In this document: piece after piece, positions 35,653 to 43,979 of the stretch
How the letters are laid out: the number at the start of each line of letters is the position of its first letter
Position numbering within the stretch: the first letter of the stretch is position 1
NCBI RefSeq assembly: GCF_031180965.1
Contig: NZ_JAPSLH010000017.1
Location: 1-64,000 of the forward strand
Length of the DNA: 64,000 nt
Origin: Chelativorans sp.
Lineage (GTDB): Bacteria; Pseudomonadota; Alphaproteobacteria; Rhizobiales; Rhizobiaceae
Direction of reading: 5' to 3'
The notes under the pieces: model-generated
Told to the model about the DNA's origin: nothing
What the model saw: only the letters and a program-made list of their open reading frames with translations
Databases searched by the model: none
Translations under genes and position numbers: made by a program

Positions 35653-36981
35653 CTAGTCGATTTCGGTCAGCACCTCGCGGACGATGCCCACAAGCTCATC
35701 GATCTGGCTCTTCTCGATGATCAGCGGCGGCGAGAGCGCGATGATGTCGCCGGTGGTGCGCATCAGCAGTCCCTTCTCGAAGGCCTTCAGGAAGGCGGAG
35801 AAGGCCCGCTTGGTCGGTTGCCCGGCGATCGGCTCCAGCTCGATCGCGCCGACCAAGCCGATATTGCGGACGTCGATCACGCGCGGGGCGTCCTTCAGCG
35901 AATGGAGGGCATCCTCCCAATATCTGCCGATTTCGGCACCGCGCGTGAGAAGGCCTTCTTCCTTGTAGGTCTCGAGCGTGGCCAGGCCGGCGGCGCAGGC
36001 GATCGGGTTTCCCGAATAGGTATAGCCGTGGAAGAACTCGATCATATGCTCGGGGCCGGTCATGAAGGCGTCGTGGATCTCCTTCTTGACGAAGACCGCG
36101 CCCATCGGGATGACGCCATTGGTAACGCCCTTCGCGGTGGTCATGATGTCCGGCACAACGCCGAAATAATCGGCGGCGAAGGGGGCACCGAGGCGGCCGA
36201 AGCCGGTGATCACCTCGTCGAAGATCAGGAGTATGCCGTGCTTGTCGCATATCTCGCGCAGGCGCTTCAGATAGCCTTTGGGCGGCAGGATAACGCCCGC
36301 CGAACCCGCCACCGGCTCGACAATGACGGCCGCAATGGTGGAAGCATCGTGCAGGGCCACGATCCGCTCCAACTCGTTGGCCAGTTCGGCGCCGTGCTCC
36401 GGCTCGCCGCGCGAAAATGCGTTCTTGTCGATCAGGTGTGTGTGCGGCAGATGGTCGACCCCCGCGAGCAGCGTGCCGAACATCTTTCTGTTGTTGACGA
36501 TGCCGCCAACGGAGATGCCGCCGAAATTCACGCCGTGATAGCCGCGCTCGCGGCCGATTAGCCGGGTGCGCGCGCCTTCGCCCCGCACCCGGTGATAGGC
36601 AAGTGCGATCTTCAGCGCGGTCTCAACCGATTCGGAACCCGAATTGGTGAAGAAGACATGGTCCATCCCTTCCGGCGCGATGTCGACGAGGCGGCTGGCG
36701 AACTCGAAGGCGAGCGGGTGCCCCATCTGGAAGGGCGGCGCATAGTCCATCTCCGCCGCCTGCTTCTGGATGGCCTCGGTGATCTTCGGCCGACAGTGGC
36801 CGGCATTCACGCACCAAAGGCCCGCCGCGCCGTCGAGCACCTTGCGCCCGTCATCGGTCCAGTAGTGCATGTCTTTGGCGGCCACCAGCATGCGCGGCGC
36901 CTGCTTGAACTGCCTGTTGGCCGTGAACGGCATCCAATATGCGCTGAGATCATTCGGCCGTTTGTTGAGCCGTTCCAGCAT
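35653..36981 (-). CDS. Class III aminotransferase, omega-amino acid (beta-alanine) : pyruvate type
   Basis: The 442-residue PLP enzyme has the cofactor Lys284 in TTAKGVTNG, the phosphate-binding TNSGSESVE (about 112-120) and the Asp in LIFDEVITGFGRLG. The N-terminal LSAYWMPFTANRQFK is typical of beta-alanine:pyruvate and related omega-aminotransferases. It would turn beta-alanine into malonate semialdehyde, the last nitrogen-releasing step of the pathway. I place the start at ATG 36981, which has AAGGAGG eight bases upstream. A RutR-like operator lies 73 bases before it. Confidence 0.88.
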   Translation of the reverse strand: MLERLNKRPNDLSAYWMPFTANRQFKQAPRMLVAAKDMHYWTDDGRKVLDGAAGLWCVNAGHCRPKITEAIQKQAAEMDYAPPFQMGHPLAFEFASRLVDIAPEGMDHVFFTNSGSESVETALKIALAYHRVRGEGARTRLIGRERGYHGVNFGGISVGGIVNNRKMFGTLLAGVDHLPHTHLIDKNAFSRGEPEHGAELANELERIVALHDASTIAAVIVEPVAGSAGVILPPKGYLKRLREICDKHGILLIFDEVITGFGRLGAPFAADYFGVVPDIMTTAKGVTNGVIPMGAVFVKKEIHDAFMTGPEHMIEFFHGYTYSGNPIACAAGLATLETYKEEGLLTRGAEIGRYWEDALHSLKDAPRVIDVRNIGLVGAIELEPIAGQPTKRAFSAFLKAFEKGLLMRTTGDIIALSPPLIIEKSQIDELVGIVREVLTEID

Positions 36982-37053
36982 CACCAAGCCTCCTTCTTTC
37001 CGTTGTTGTCCCGGTCAAGCTTGGTATTCCGCGCGAAAAATGATACGCAATTT

Positions 37054-37069
37054 TTGACCGTTTGGACAA
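37054..37069. promoter_or_regulatory. RutR-like operator between aminotransferase and rutR
   Basis: TTGACCGTTTGGACAA matches 12 of the 14 defined positions of the E. coli RutR palindrome TTGACCANNTGGTCAA and keeps its symmetry. It lies between the divergent aminotransferase (start 36981) and rutR (start 37198) genes, so it can control both. Confidence 0.7.
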
Positions 37070-37197
37070 ACGTTAACACCGCCATTGGGGCGGTCAAGAC
37101 CATTCTAAGGGCTTGCGCGGGCACCCGCGCGCGCCAGCCCGCCTGATGCGCTGTGCCAGCAGCAGCGGCGGCATGCAAGGAACCAGAAGGCGACGCA

Positions 37198-37812
37198 ATG
37201 GACGAGACGGTCAAGCCCAGGCGAACGCGCATCCAGCGCGAGAAGCGCGAGCTGATCCTGGAGGCCGCCCTCGAGGTCTTTTCGCAGCACGGCTTTCGCG
37301 GCGCCACCATCGACCAGATCGCCGAGGCGGCCGGAATGTCGAAGCCGAACCTTCTCTACTACTTCAAGAGCAAGGAGACGATCTTCGTCACCCTCATCGG
37401 CAGGCTGATGCAGGCCTGGCTCGCGCCCCTGCGCGAGATGGACGCGGAGGGAGATCCGGCCACCGAGATCCGCTCCTATATCCGACGCAAGATCGAGATG
37501 GCGCGTGATTTTCCGCGCGAGAGCCGGCTCTTCGCCAACGAGATCCTGCAGGGCGCCCCGCACATCCTGCCCCTGCTGGAGGGCGAGCTCAAGGAGCTGG
37601 TCGATGAGAAGGCGAAGATCATCCGCGAATGGATGCGCCGGGGAAGGTTGAAGAAGGCCGATCCCTACCACTTCATCTTCGCCATCTGGGCGACTACGCA
37701 GCACTATGCTGATTTCGACGCGCAGGTGCGCGCGGTCCTTGGGCCTGACCGAGGCGGGGAAGGGCGCTTTGAGGACGCGGCGGCGTTCTTGGAGAGCCTG
37801 TTTCTGGCCTGA
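37198..37812 (+). CDS. rutR: TetR-family regulator of pyrimidine use, RutR
   Basis: The 204-residue protein has a TetR DNA-binding domain (about 14-62, with GFRGATIDQIAEAAGMSKPNLLYYFKSKE). The ligand domain matches E. coli RutR in many places (WLAPL, EYI/SYI-type helix, RDFPRESRLFANEILQGAP, IWATTQHYADF). RutR is released from DNA by uracil or thymine. The start at 37198 has AAGGCGA upstream; an in-frame ATG at 37153 is less likely. A RutR-type palindrome lies just before it and another before preT, so it probably controls both parts of the pathway. Confidence 0.92.
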   Translation: MDETVKPRRTRIQREKRELILEAALEVFSQHGFRGATIDQIAEAAGMSKPNLLYYFKSKETIFVTLIGRLMQAWLAPLREMDAEGDPATEIRSYIRRKIEMARDFPRESRLFANEILQGAPHILPLLEGELKELVDEKAKIIREWMRRGRLKKADPYHFIFAIWATTQHYADFDAQVRAVLGPDRGGEGRFEDAAAFLESLFLA

Positions 37813-37837
37813 TGGGTTGAAATAGGCCAAACTGCAC

Positions 37838-38173
37838 TTAGCCGCCCCCGGACTGCATCTTCTGCTCCTCGATGCTCGGCGGGGCGTCCTCCGTCCAGCC
37901 GCGCAACTGGCTGCTTCCGCGCTGCGCAAGCTGGATTGCCCGCTCCAACTCCTCAAGGGCGAGCCTCCCGGCTCGGTCGTCGTGCCGTTCGTGATCATGG
38001 GACTCCTCGATCAGGGCGCCGACGCGCAGGCGCAGGTGGTCCAGCGCCTCCTCGCCGCCGAGTTCAGCAAGCTGGCGAACCGCCTCGGCAAGAAGAAGAT
38101 CGCCGAAAACCTGCGCCGACCGGGCACGAAGCTCGCTCAGTTCGTTCGAGGGGGTGGCTTGAAACTCATCCAT
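37838..38173 (-). CDS. Hypothetical helical protein
   Basis: The 111-residue protein is predicted almost wholly alpha-helical, Glu/Leu/Arg-rich, with heptad-like spacing in ELSELRARSAQVFGDLLLAE and LALEELERAIQLAQRG. It has no signal peptide and no membrane segment. GGAGAG five bases before the ATG supports translation. I do not recognise the family. It converges with rutR. Confidence 0.55.
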   Translation of the reverse strand: MDEFQATPSNELSELRARSAQVFGDLLLAEAVRQLAELGGEEALDHLRLRVGALIEESHDHERHDDRAGRLALEELERAIQLAQRGSSQLRGWTEDAPPSIEEQKMQSGGG

Positions 38174-38286
38174 GGAAGCTCTCCAGAGACCTCGAAACAG
38201 CCGAACATGCAGACTGTTCCTGCCGAGAGCTCATTCGGGCGGTCACGGTCTCTTGCCATCCGTGGCGTAGCGCTAGCTTCCTGACC

Positions 38287-38448
38287 ATGAAGGACGGATT
38301 TACTTCCATCGGCTTGGGAATTGCGATCGGAGTCGCCCTTGGTGTGGGCATCGGCGCTGCGCTGGGCGATATCGCGATGGGTATCGGGATCGGCATCGCC
38401 ATTGGAGCGGGAATCGGTGGGGTGTTCCTCGCGGCCAGGGACGAATGA
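38287..38448 (+). CDS. Small glycine-zipper membrane protein
   Basis: The 53-residue peptide is nearly all Gly, Ile, Ala and Val in repeats such as GIAIGVALGVGIGAALG and AMGIGIGIAIGAGIGG, two membrane-spanning glycine-zipper helices, ending in a charged ARDE. Similar tiny proteins occur in many proteobacteria with no known function. No good ribosome site is seen before the ATG, so the start is uncertain. Confidence 0.55.
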   Translation: MKDGFTSIGLGIAIGVALGVGIGAALGDIAMGIGIGIAIGAGIGGVFLAARDE

Positions 38449-38517
38449 GCGGCTCGGGACTGCGCTTCATAGCACCAATACGCCAGGGAAGGCGGATGAA
38501 GCTGTCATTCAGGTTGT

Positions 38518-39345
38518 TCATCGGGGAGTACGGGCCAGGATTGCTATCCCTTTAAGGGCGCCAGCCTCCAGTCCGGCCAGATAATTGCGTCGCCGCTCGA
38601 GAAAATCGTCGCCCATGACGACCTGATTGGCCATGACGCGTTCGGGCGACGGTGTTTCGCTGGCCTGCCGCGCATTTCTGGCATGGTCCACCTGAAGCAT
38701 GGTCTCGTCCCGCCACTCCAGGATGCTCAGCCCCGCGCTTTCCAGCGCGTTGCGCAACCCCGCCTCGGTGGTGAGACTGCTCGTGTCGCGGGATCGCCCC
38801 CAAGGCAGCGGGTAAGGCGGGGCTTGTCCGTCGACACCAACCGCTTCGCTCCAAATGAGTCTGCCGCCAGGTTTCAGCATTCGAGCGATCTCGCCGGCCA
38901 ATGCCGTTTTGTCGGCGATGTTCATCGCGACGTAGAGACACATCGCTGCGTCGAAACTCCCCTCTGGAAACGGCATCCTCAACGCATTCCCGATCTGGAA
39001 TGTCACCCGATCTGAAAGGCCGCACCGGTCCGTCAACTCGCGGGCGGCCTCAACGAACTCAGGTGTGAGATCAATCCCGGTTACGCGCACCGAGTGCTTT
39101 GCTGCGGCGTAACGCGCAGGCCCCCCGACTCCGCTGCCCACGTCGAGCAAATGCTCCCCAGGGCAGGGGGCGAGCCATGCCACGTGATCCTCTGTTGCCT
39201 GCAACTCACGGGCATGGAGCTGGTCAAAGGGAAACAGCATTTCGGGCAGCAGTTGATGCGGATTTTGGCCACCTGCTGCGATCGCCGCCAGAACACGATC
39301 GGCGATGCCAGTGCTGCCGTAGTGCTGAGTAACCGGGTTGGGCAT
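38518..39345 (-). CDS. Class I SAM-dependent methyltransferase
   Basis: The 275-residue protein has a Rossmann methyltransferase core: motif I LLDVGSGVGGPARYAA (about 67-82), GIDLTPEFVEAAREL, then NALRMPFPEGSFDAAMCLYVAMNI and MLKPGGRLIWSEAV. The pattern is close to the sarcosine/dimethylglycine or UbiE/gamma-tocopherol-like group. The substrate is not evident. The start at 39345 has AGGGAAA upstream; the frame also extends to 39402. Confidence 0.85.
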   Translation of the reverse strand: MPNPVTQHYGSTGIADRVLAAIAAGGQNPHQLLPEMLFPFDQLHARELQATEDHVAWLAPCPGEHLLDVGSGVGGPARYAAAKHSVRVTGIDLTPEFVEAARELTDRCGLSDRVTFQIGNALRMPFPEGSFDAAMCLYVAMNIADKTALAGEIARMLKPGGRLIWSEAVGVDGQAPPYPLPWGRSRDTSSLTTEAGLRNALESAGLSILEWRDETMLQVDHARNARQASETPSPERVMANQVVMGDDFLERRRNYLAGLEAGALKGIAILARTPR

Positions 39346-39464
39346 AGCGTTTCCCTGGCATAGTCTAGCAGAAAGCGAACGCCTGCCAATCGCATTCAAC
39401 AAAAGGGCCAGCCCGCCTCTAGGTCGGCCGCAGCGACTGTCAACTGGTGGAGGCGCATCGGGCG

Positions 39465-39995
39465 CTAGCCGACGGCCTCGAAGAGGCCCTCGTAGTCAAA
39501 GACGAGGCCGTCTGCGTCGATCTTGAGATCGGCCTCGAAGCCTTTCGCGACACCGAGATCGATGTAGCGCCACCGGCTTTTGGCGAGAGCCTCGTAGCGC
39601 TGGCGGGAGGGCGACAATCGCAGCGATGGAACATCGACGTAAAGCGCCGTCAACTCGCCAGGCCCTTTCAGCAGGCGCAGTGCCAATGCATTGCAGAAAG
39701 GCGTGGCCGAGACGTCGATCTCCTCACATTCCGCGAGACTCTGGTTTTCTCTGCCGTCGACAAGCCATCCACCGGGAATACGCTCGATGCTCATCTCCCG
39801 CAGCAGCGGGGTGGAGAGGCGCAGGTCCAGCCTGCGCGTTCGCCATTCCCGGTCGAGCAACCAGACATAGGACAGGCCGAATGCCGTTTCGCCCGCATGC
39901 ACCACCGTCGAGAGGGCGCGAAAGCCGTCAGCCTCACCCTCGATTTGGAAGACTTCCAGACCGGGTTCATCGAGCCTGCGCCACATGCGTTTCAT
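39465..39995 (-). CDS. Putative glycolipid-binding family protein (PF06475 type)
   Basis: This is a 176-residue cytosolic beta-rich protein. WRRLDEPGLEVFQIEG opens it, then LSYVWLLDREWRTRRLDLRL, RIPGGWLVDG and the closing LKIDADGLVFDYEGLFEAVG. These are landmarks of the putative glycolipid-binding family (PF06475), which shares a fold with lipoprotein-carrier-like proteins. The natural ligand is unknown. GGGAGAAC stands just before the ATG. Confidence 0.8.
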   Translation of the reverse strand: MKRMWRRLDEPGLEVFQIEGEADGFRALSTVVHAGETAFGLSYVWLLDREWRTRRLDLRLSTPLLREMSIERIPGGWLVDGRENQSLAECEEIDVSATPFCNALALRLLKGPGELTALYVDVPSLRLSPSRQRYEALAKSRWRYIDLGVAKGFEADLKIDADGLVFDYEGLFEAVG

Positions 39996-40019
39996 GCGTT
40001 CTCCCGTCGAGAAAATCCC

Positions 40020-40041
40020 AAAAGGGGAGCTGCTGCTCCCC
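40020..40041 (-). terminator. Rho-independent terminator of the CoA-transferase/TPP-enzyme operon
   Basis: On the minus strand, directly after the TPP-enzyme stop at 40044, a 7-bp stem (40041-40035 with 40030-40024) and AGCA loop is followed by TTTT. Confidence 0.75.
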
Positions 40042-40043
40042 GG

Positions 40044-41693
40044 CTATCTTCCCTCCCGGATCTGCGTCAGCGTTCTCGTTGGCGTGATCGCCTCCGGGTC
40101 AAGCTTTACCTCTATGATGGCGGGCTTGCCGCTTTGCAGGGCGCGCTCGAAGGCGGGAGCAAACTGCTCGGTCTGCTCCACGGTCTCCCCATGGCCGCCA
40201 TAGGCGCGGGCAAGCGCCGCAAAATCCGGGTTCTTCAAATCGGTGCCCGAGACGCGGCCGGGATATTCGCGCTCCTGGTGCATGCGGATCGTGCCGTATG
40301 TGCCGTTGTTGACCACGATCACGATGAGGGGCAGCTCATATTGCACGGCGGTGGCGAATTCCTGACCGTTCATGAGGAAGCAGCCGTCGCCGGCAAAGGC
40401 GATCACAACGCGCTCCGGAAAAAGCTCCTTCGCCGCCACGGCCGCCGGCGTGCCGTAGCCCATGGAACCCGAAGTCGGCGCACCCTGCGTGCCATAGCGG
40501 CGGAAGCGGTGGAAGCGGTGTACCCAGGTCGCGTAATTGCCCGCGCCGTTCGTGAGGATCGCATCGTCGGGCAGCACGCTTTCAAGATAGTTCATGATCG
40601 GGCCCATCTGCACCGGCCCTGGACCGGTCTCGGGCGGTGTCGACCAGGAAAGGTAGGATCCGTGCAGCCGTGTCGTCTCGTCGGCCCAGTCGGGAATGGC
40701 TCCGGGATCAAGCTCGGCGAAGGCGGTGGCGAAGGCCGAGGGCGACGCGTTGATGGCAAGCGCTGGGCGATAAACCCGTCCAAGCTCGCTTGCGTCCGGA
40801 TGCACATGAACGAGCGTCTGGTCCGGATAGGGGCTTTTCAGGAGCGTGTAGTCCGAGGAGGGGATTTCGCCAAAACGCCCGCCGATGAGCAGCAGCAGAT
40901 CGGCGCTGCGGATCGCTTCCGCCAGTTTGGGATTGGGACCGATGCCGATATCGCCAGCATAGCAGGGATGGAGGTGGTCGAAGAGCATCTGCCGGCGGAA
41001 GGATACGCCGACCGGAAGAGCCCACCGCTCTGCCGCTTTCTGGAAGGCCGAAACGGAAGCCTCGTCCCAGCGTGTGCCGCCGAGGATCACAAACGGGCGC
41101 TGCGCCATGCCCAGCAGCTCGGCAAGCTTCTGCATCTCGTGGTGGCCGGGGCGGGTCTCCACCGGCGTATAGGGCAGGGCGGCCGGGGCTTCGGCGGTCT
41201 CCGTCAGCATGTTCTCGGGCAGCGAGACGACGACGGGGCCGGGGCGGCCGGAGGTCGCAACGGAAAAGGCCCGGGTCACGATCTCCGGAATGCGGGCCGG
41301 GTCGTCGATCTCCGTCGCCCATTTGGCGATGGGGCCGTAGAAGGCGCGGTAGTCCACCTCCTGAAATGCCTCGCGCTCCCGCGCGTGGCTCGCCACCTGA
41401 CCGATGAAGAGGATCATCGGCACCGAATCCTGGCGCGCGATGTGTATGCCGGCGGAGGCGTTGGTGGCGCCGGGACCGCGCGTGACGAAGCAGATGCCGG
41501 GTCGGCCGGTCAGCCTGCCATGGCAATCGGCCATCATGGCCGCCCCGCCTTCTTGCCGGCACACGATGGTGCGGATCTTCGAATCGTGGAGCGCGTCGAG
41601 GACGGCCAGATAGCTTTCGCCCGGCACGCAATAAAGCCGGTCAACGCCGTTCGCCTCCAGCGCCTCGACGATGAGCTGTCCGCCCGTCTTCAT
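40044..41693 (-). CDS. Thiamine-pyrophosphate enzyme of the acetolactate-synthase-like family
   Basis: The 549-residue enzyme has the three domains of the POX/ALS family. The catalytic Glu is in CRQEGGAAMMADCHG (about residue 48). The TPP/Mg motif is GDGCFLMNGQEFATAVQYELPLIVIVVNNG (about 440-470; GDG to NN). The FAD-type middle domain is not clearly functional. It is not a close match to acetolactate synthase, oxalyl-CoA decarboxylase or benzoylformate decarboxylase from memory. Its start overlaps the CoA-transferase stop (ATGA), so the two work in one pathway, possibly decarboxylating or cleaving a 2-oxoacid or acyl-CoA. The substrate is unknown. Confidence 0.85.
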   Translation of the reverse strand: MKTGGQLIVEALEANGVDRLYCVPGESYLAVLDALHDSKIRTIVCRQEGGAAMMADCHGRLTGRPGICFVTRGPGATNASAGIHIARQDSVPMILFIGQVASHAREREAFQEVDYRAFYGPIAKWATEIDDPARIPEIVTRAFSVATSGRPGPVVVSLPENMLTETAEAPAALPYTPVETRPGHHEMQKLAELLGMAQRPFVILGGTRWDEASVSAFQKAAERWALPVGVSFRRQMLFDHLHPCYAGDIGIGPNPKLAEAIRSADLLLLIGGRFGEIPSSDYTLLKSPYPDQTLVHVHPDASELGRVYRPALAINASPSAFATAFAELDPGAIPDWADETTRLHGSYLSWSTPPETGPGPVQMGPIMNYLESVLPDDAILTNGAGNYATWVHRFHRFRRYGTQGAPTSGSMGYGTPAAVAAKELFPERVVIAFAGDGCFLMNGQEFATAVQYELPLIVIVVNNGTYGTIRMHQEREYPGRVSGTDLKNPDFAALARAYGGHGETVEQTEQFAPAFERALQSGKPAIIEVKLDPEAITPTRTLTQIREGR

Positions 41694-42862
41694 TCGATTG
41701 CCCCCAATTCGCGCAGGATTTCTTGTGTGTGCTCGCCCAGCCGCGGCGACGGCCGGGAATAGGCGAGCGGTGTCTCGGACATCAGCATGGGCGCGCGCAC
41801 TGACGGAAGCATGTTGCCGCGGCCGTCGTCGAGATCGAGCCGCATGCCCCGGGCGATCGTCTGCGGATCGGAGAACATCTCCTCGATCGTGTTGATCGGG
41901 CTCGCCGGCACGCCCGCCGCATCGAGTTTCCCGAGCAGTGCATCGCGCGCGAAGCTTTTCAGGCGCGGCGCGATATCGGCCCTTAAACGTGCCCGGTTGG
42001 CGACGCGAGCAGCATTGGTGGAGAAATCGGGGCTCGCGGGCAGATGCTCGCAGCCGATCACCTGGCAGAAGCGCGCAAACTGGCCGTCATTGCCGACCGC
42101 GAGGATGAAATGGCCGTCCTCCGCCTCGAAAACCTCGTATGGGCAGATATTGGGGTGGGCATTGCCCATGCGCATGGGCGCGGTGCCGGAAACCAGGAAA
42201 TTCAGGTTCTGGTTCGCCAGCACGGAGATCTGCGCGTCATAAAGCGCCATGTCGATAAATTGGCCCTGGCCCGTCCGTTCCGCATGGCGGAGCGCTGCCT
42301 GGATGGCGATCACCGCGTAAAGGCCGGTGAAGATATCGGTCACGGCGACGCCCACCTTCTGCGGCTCGCCGTCGGCCGGGCCGGTGATCGACATCAAGCC
42401 CGACATGCCCTGGATGATGAAATCATAGCCCGCGCGCGGTGCATAGGGGCCGTCCTGGCCAAAGCCAGTGATCGAGCAGTAGACGAGGCGCGGGTTTTTC
42501 TCCCTCAGGCTCTCGTAGTCGAGGCCGTATTTCTTCAGTCCGCCGAGCTTGAAATTCTCGATCAGCACATCGGCAGACGCGATCAGTTTCAGAAGGACCG
42601 CCCGGTCCTTCTCGGCCCTGAAATCTAGCGCGACCGACCGTTTCCCCCGGTTGCAGGCATGAAAATAGGCGGCGGAAAGGTCCTCTCCGTCCTTGCCGGT
42701 CACGAAGGGGGGGCCCCAGCTGCGGGTATCGTCGCCCCCGTCCGGGTTCTCCACCTTGATCACGTCCGCGCCGAGATCGGCGAGCAGCTGCCCGGCCCAG
42801 GGGCCGGCGAGGATGCGCGCAAGCTCGACGACGCGGATACCCTTCAAGGGCGGTTCTGCCAT
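41690..42862 (-). CDS. Class III (CaiB/BaiF) CoA-transferase
   Basis: The 390-residue protein has the family III CoA-transferase landmarks: GIRVVELARILAGPWAGQLLADLGADVIKVENP at the start, NRGKRSVALDF, ENFKLGGLKKYGLDY, and the catalytic Asp expected in GQFIDMALYDAQ (near 195-205). These enzymes move CoA between two carboxylic acids. It is the first gene of a two-gene operon with a TPP enzyme. The formyl-CoA transferase/oxalyl-CoA decarboxylase pair has the same logic, but the TPP enzyme here does not look like oxalyl-CoA decarboxylase. Confidence 0.88.
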   Translation of the reverse strand: MAEPPLKGIRVVELARILAGPWAGQLLADLGADVIKVENPDGGDDTRSWGPPFVTGKDGEDLSAAYFHACNRGKRSVALDFRAEKDRAVLLKLIASADVLIENFKLGGLKKYGLDYESLREKNPRLVYCSITGFGQDGPYAPRAGYDFIIQGMSGLMSITGPADGEPQKVGVAVTDIFTGLYAVIAIQAALRHAERTGQGQFIDMALYDAQISVLANQNLNFLVSGTAPMRMGNAHPNICPYEVFEAEDGHFILAVGNDGQFARFCQVIGCEHLPASPDFSTNAARVANRARLRADIAPRLKSFARDALLGKLDAAGVPASPINTIEEMFSDPQTIARGMRLDLDDGRGNMLPSVRAPMLMSETPLAYSRPSPRLGEHTQEILRELGAIE

Positions 42863-42944
42863 GGACTTGGTGCCTTTCTCGCAGCTTCGCGATGCTGCCT
42901 AGCAGATGCGGGCAGGCGCTTCCACTCGGTTGAGGTCACCGCAA

Positions 42945-43877
42945 CTACCGCCCAGCCGGCAGTTTGTCGGCCCAGGCGGCGAAATCGCGCATCACCTCTT
43001 CTCTGTTCAGCTCGTTGAGAGATTCGTGCCGGTTCTCCGGATAAATCCTTGTTTGCAGATTCGAAAAGCCGCTTCGGCGAAGGCGTCTCGCAAGGCGCAG
43101 CATGATTTCACCGTGCTTTGTGGAGGGATCGGCGCCGCCGCCTACAAGCTGAATGGGCATTTCCCTGGGGATTGCCTGCAGCGCCCGGCGTGCCGTGATC
43201 ATCAGATTGAAATCAAATACGTCCCGCCACATGGCGACTGTGGGCGGCCAGCCGCAGAGCGGGTCTGCGGCGTATCGTTCCACCTCCGCCCTATCGCGGG
43301 AAAGCCAGTCGAATGGCGTCTGGGCATCGGTGATCGCCTTCGCCCAGGCCCCAAAGGTGAGCTGCGGGAGGAGGCGCGAAGGCACGTCCGAGCCAAGGCG
43401 AAAGCGTTCCCAGGCAAGCGCTGCCCTGGCGGCACGCGCCTCCACCCCGCTTGCCAGCGGCATGTTCCAGAGCGCGACTCCGCGCACGCGCCGGGAGTGC
43501 TGCGCAAGAAAAGCCAGCGCGATCATCGCGCCCATTGAATGGCCGAAGAGGATGACCGGTAGGCCGGGATGTTCCGTGGCGATGTGGTCATGGACGGCCA
43601 GGACGTCCGCAAGCACATTCTCCGCCGCGGGTTCCGGCCCGAAAGAGCCGAGCGGCGCGCCCGGCGCCGCCGTCTCTCCGTGCCCGCGATGGTCATGCGC
43701 GACCGCGTGGAAGCCGCGCCCGGCCAGATAGCGCGCGAAGCGGCCATATCGGCCCGCATGCTCGGCCAGGCCGTGGTTGATCTGCACCACGCCCCGCGCC
43801 TTGCCGGCCGGTTCGACATAGAGGCGGAGTGTCGCCCCTGTCGCAGTCCTCAATGTCCTGGTTTCCTCGAAGCCCAT
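42945..43877 (-). CDS. Alpha/beta hydrolase, lysophospholipase/monoacylglycerol-lipase type
   Basis: This 310-residue serine hydrolase has the nucleophile elbow GHSMGAM (about residue 113), the oxyanion region [20 protein letters not shown] and HDHRGHGET near the start, an Asp candidate in [12 protein letters not shown], and the His in [11 protein letters not shown]. This layout is typical of PldB and monoglyceride lipases. It has no signal peptide. It is divergent from ettA with 102 bases between them. Confidence 0.85.
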   Translation of the reverse strand: MGFEETRTLRTATGATLRLYVEPAGKARGVVQINHGLAEHAGRYGRFARYLAGRGFHAVAHDHRGHGETAAPGAPLGSFGPEPAAENVLADVLAVHDHIATEHPGLPVILFGHSMGAMIALAFLAQHSRRVRGVALWNMPLASGVEARAARAALAWERFRLGSDVPSRLLPQLTFGAWAKAITDAQTPFDWLSRDRAEVERYAADPLCGWPPTVAMWRDVFDFNLMITARRALQAIPREMPIQLVGGGADPSTKHGEIMLRLARRLRRSGFSNLQTRIYPENRHESLNELNREEVMRDFAAWADKLPAGR

Positions 43878-43979
43878 CGCGCCTCAGGCTGGTTTGCGCA
43901 TTGCCCCCCGGCCGCGTTTCGAATAAATACGCGGGCGAATTCATCCCCATCCAATCCGGAAATGGAGCGTGACGGCCTC

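Noticed and set aside
40044-42862. Oxalate degradation (formyl-CoA transferase plus oxalyl-CoA decarboxylase)
   Set aside because: The CoA-transferase fits the family in general, but the TPP enzyme text does not match oxalyl-CoA decarboxylase as I know it. The pair is left unassigned.
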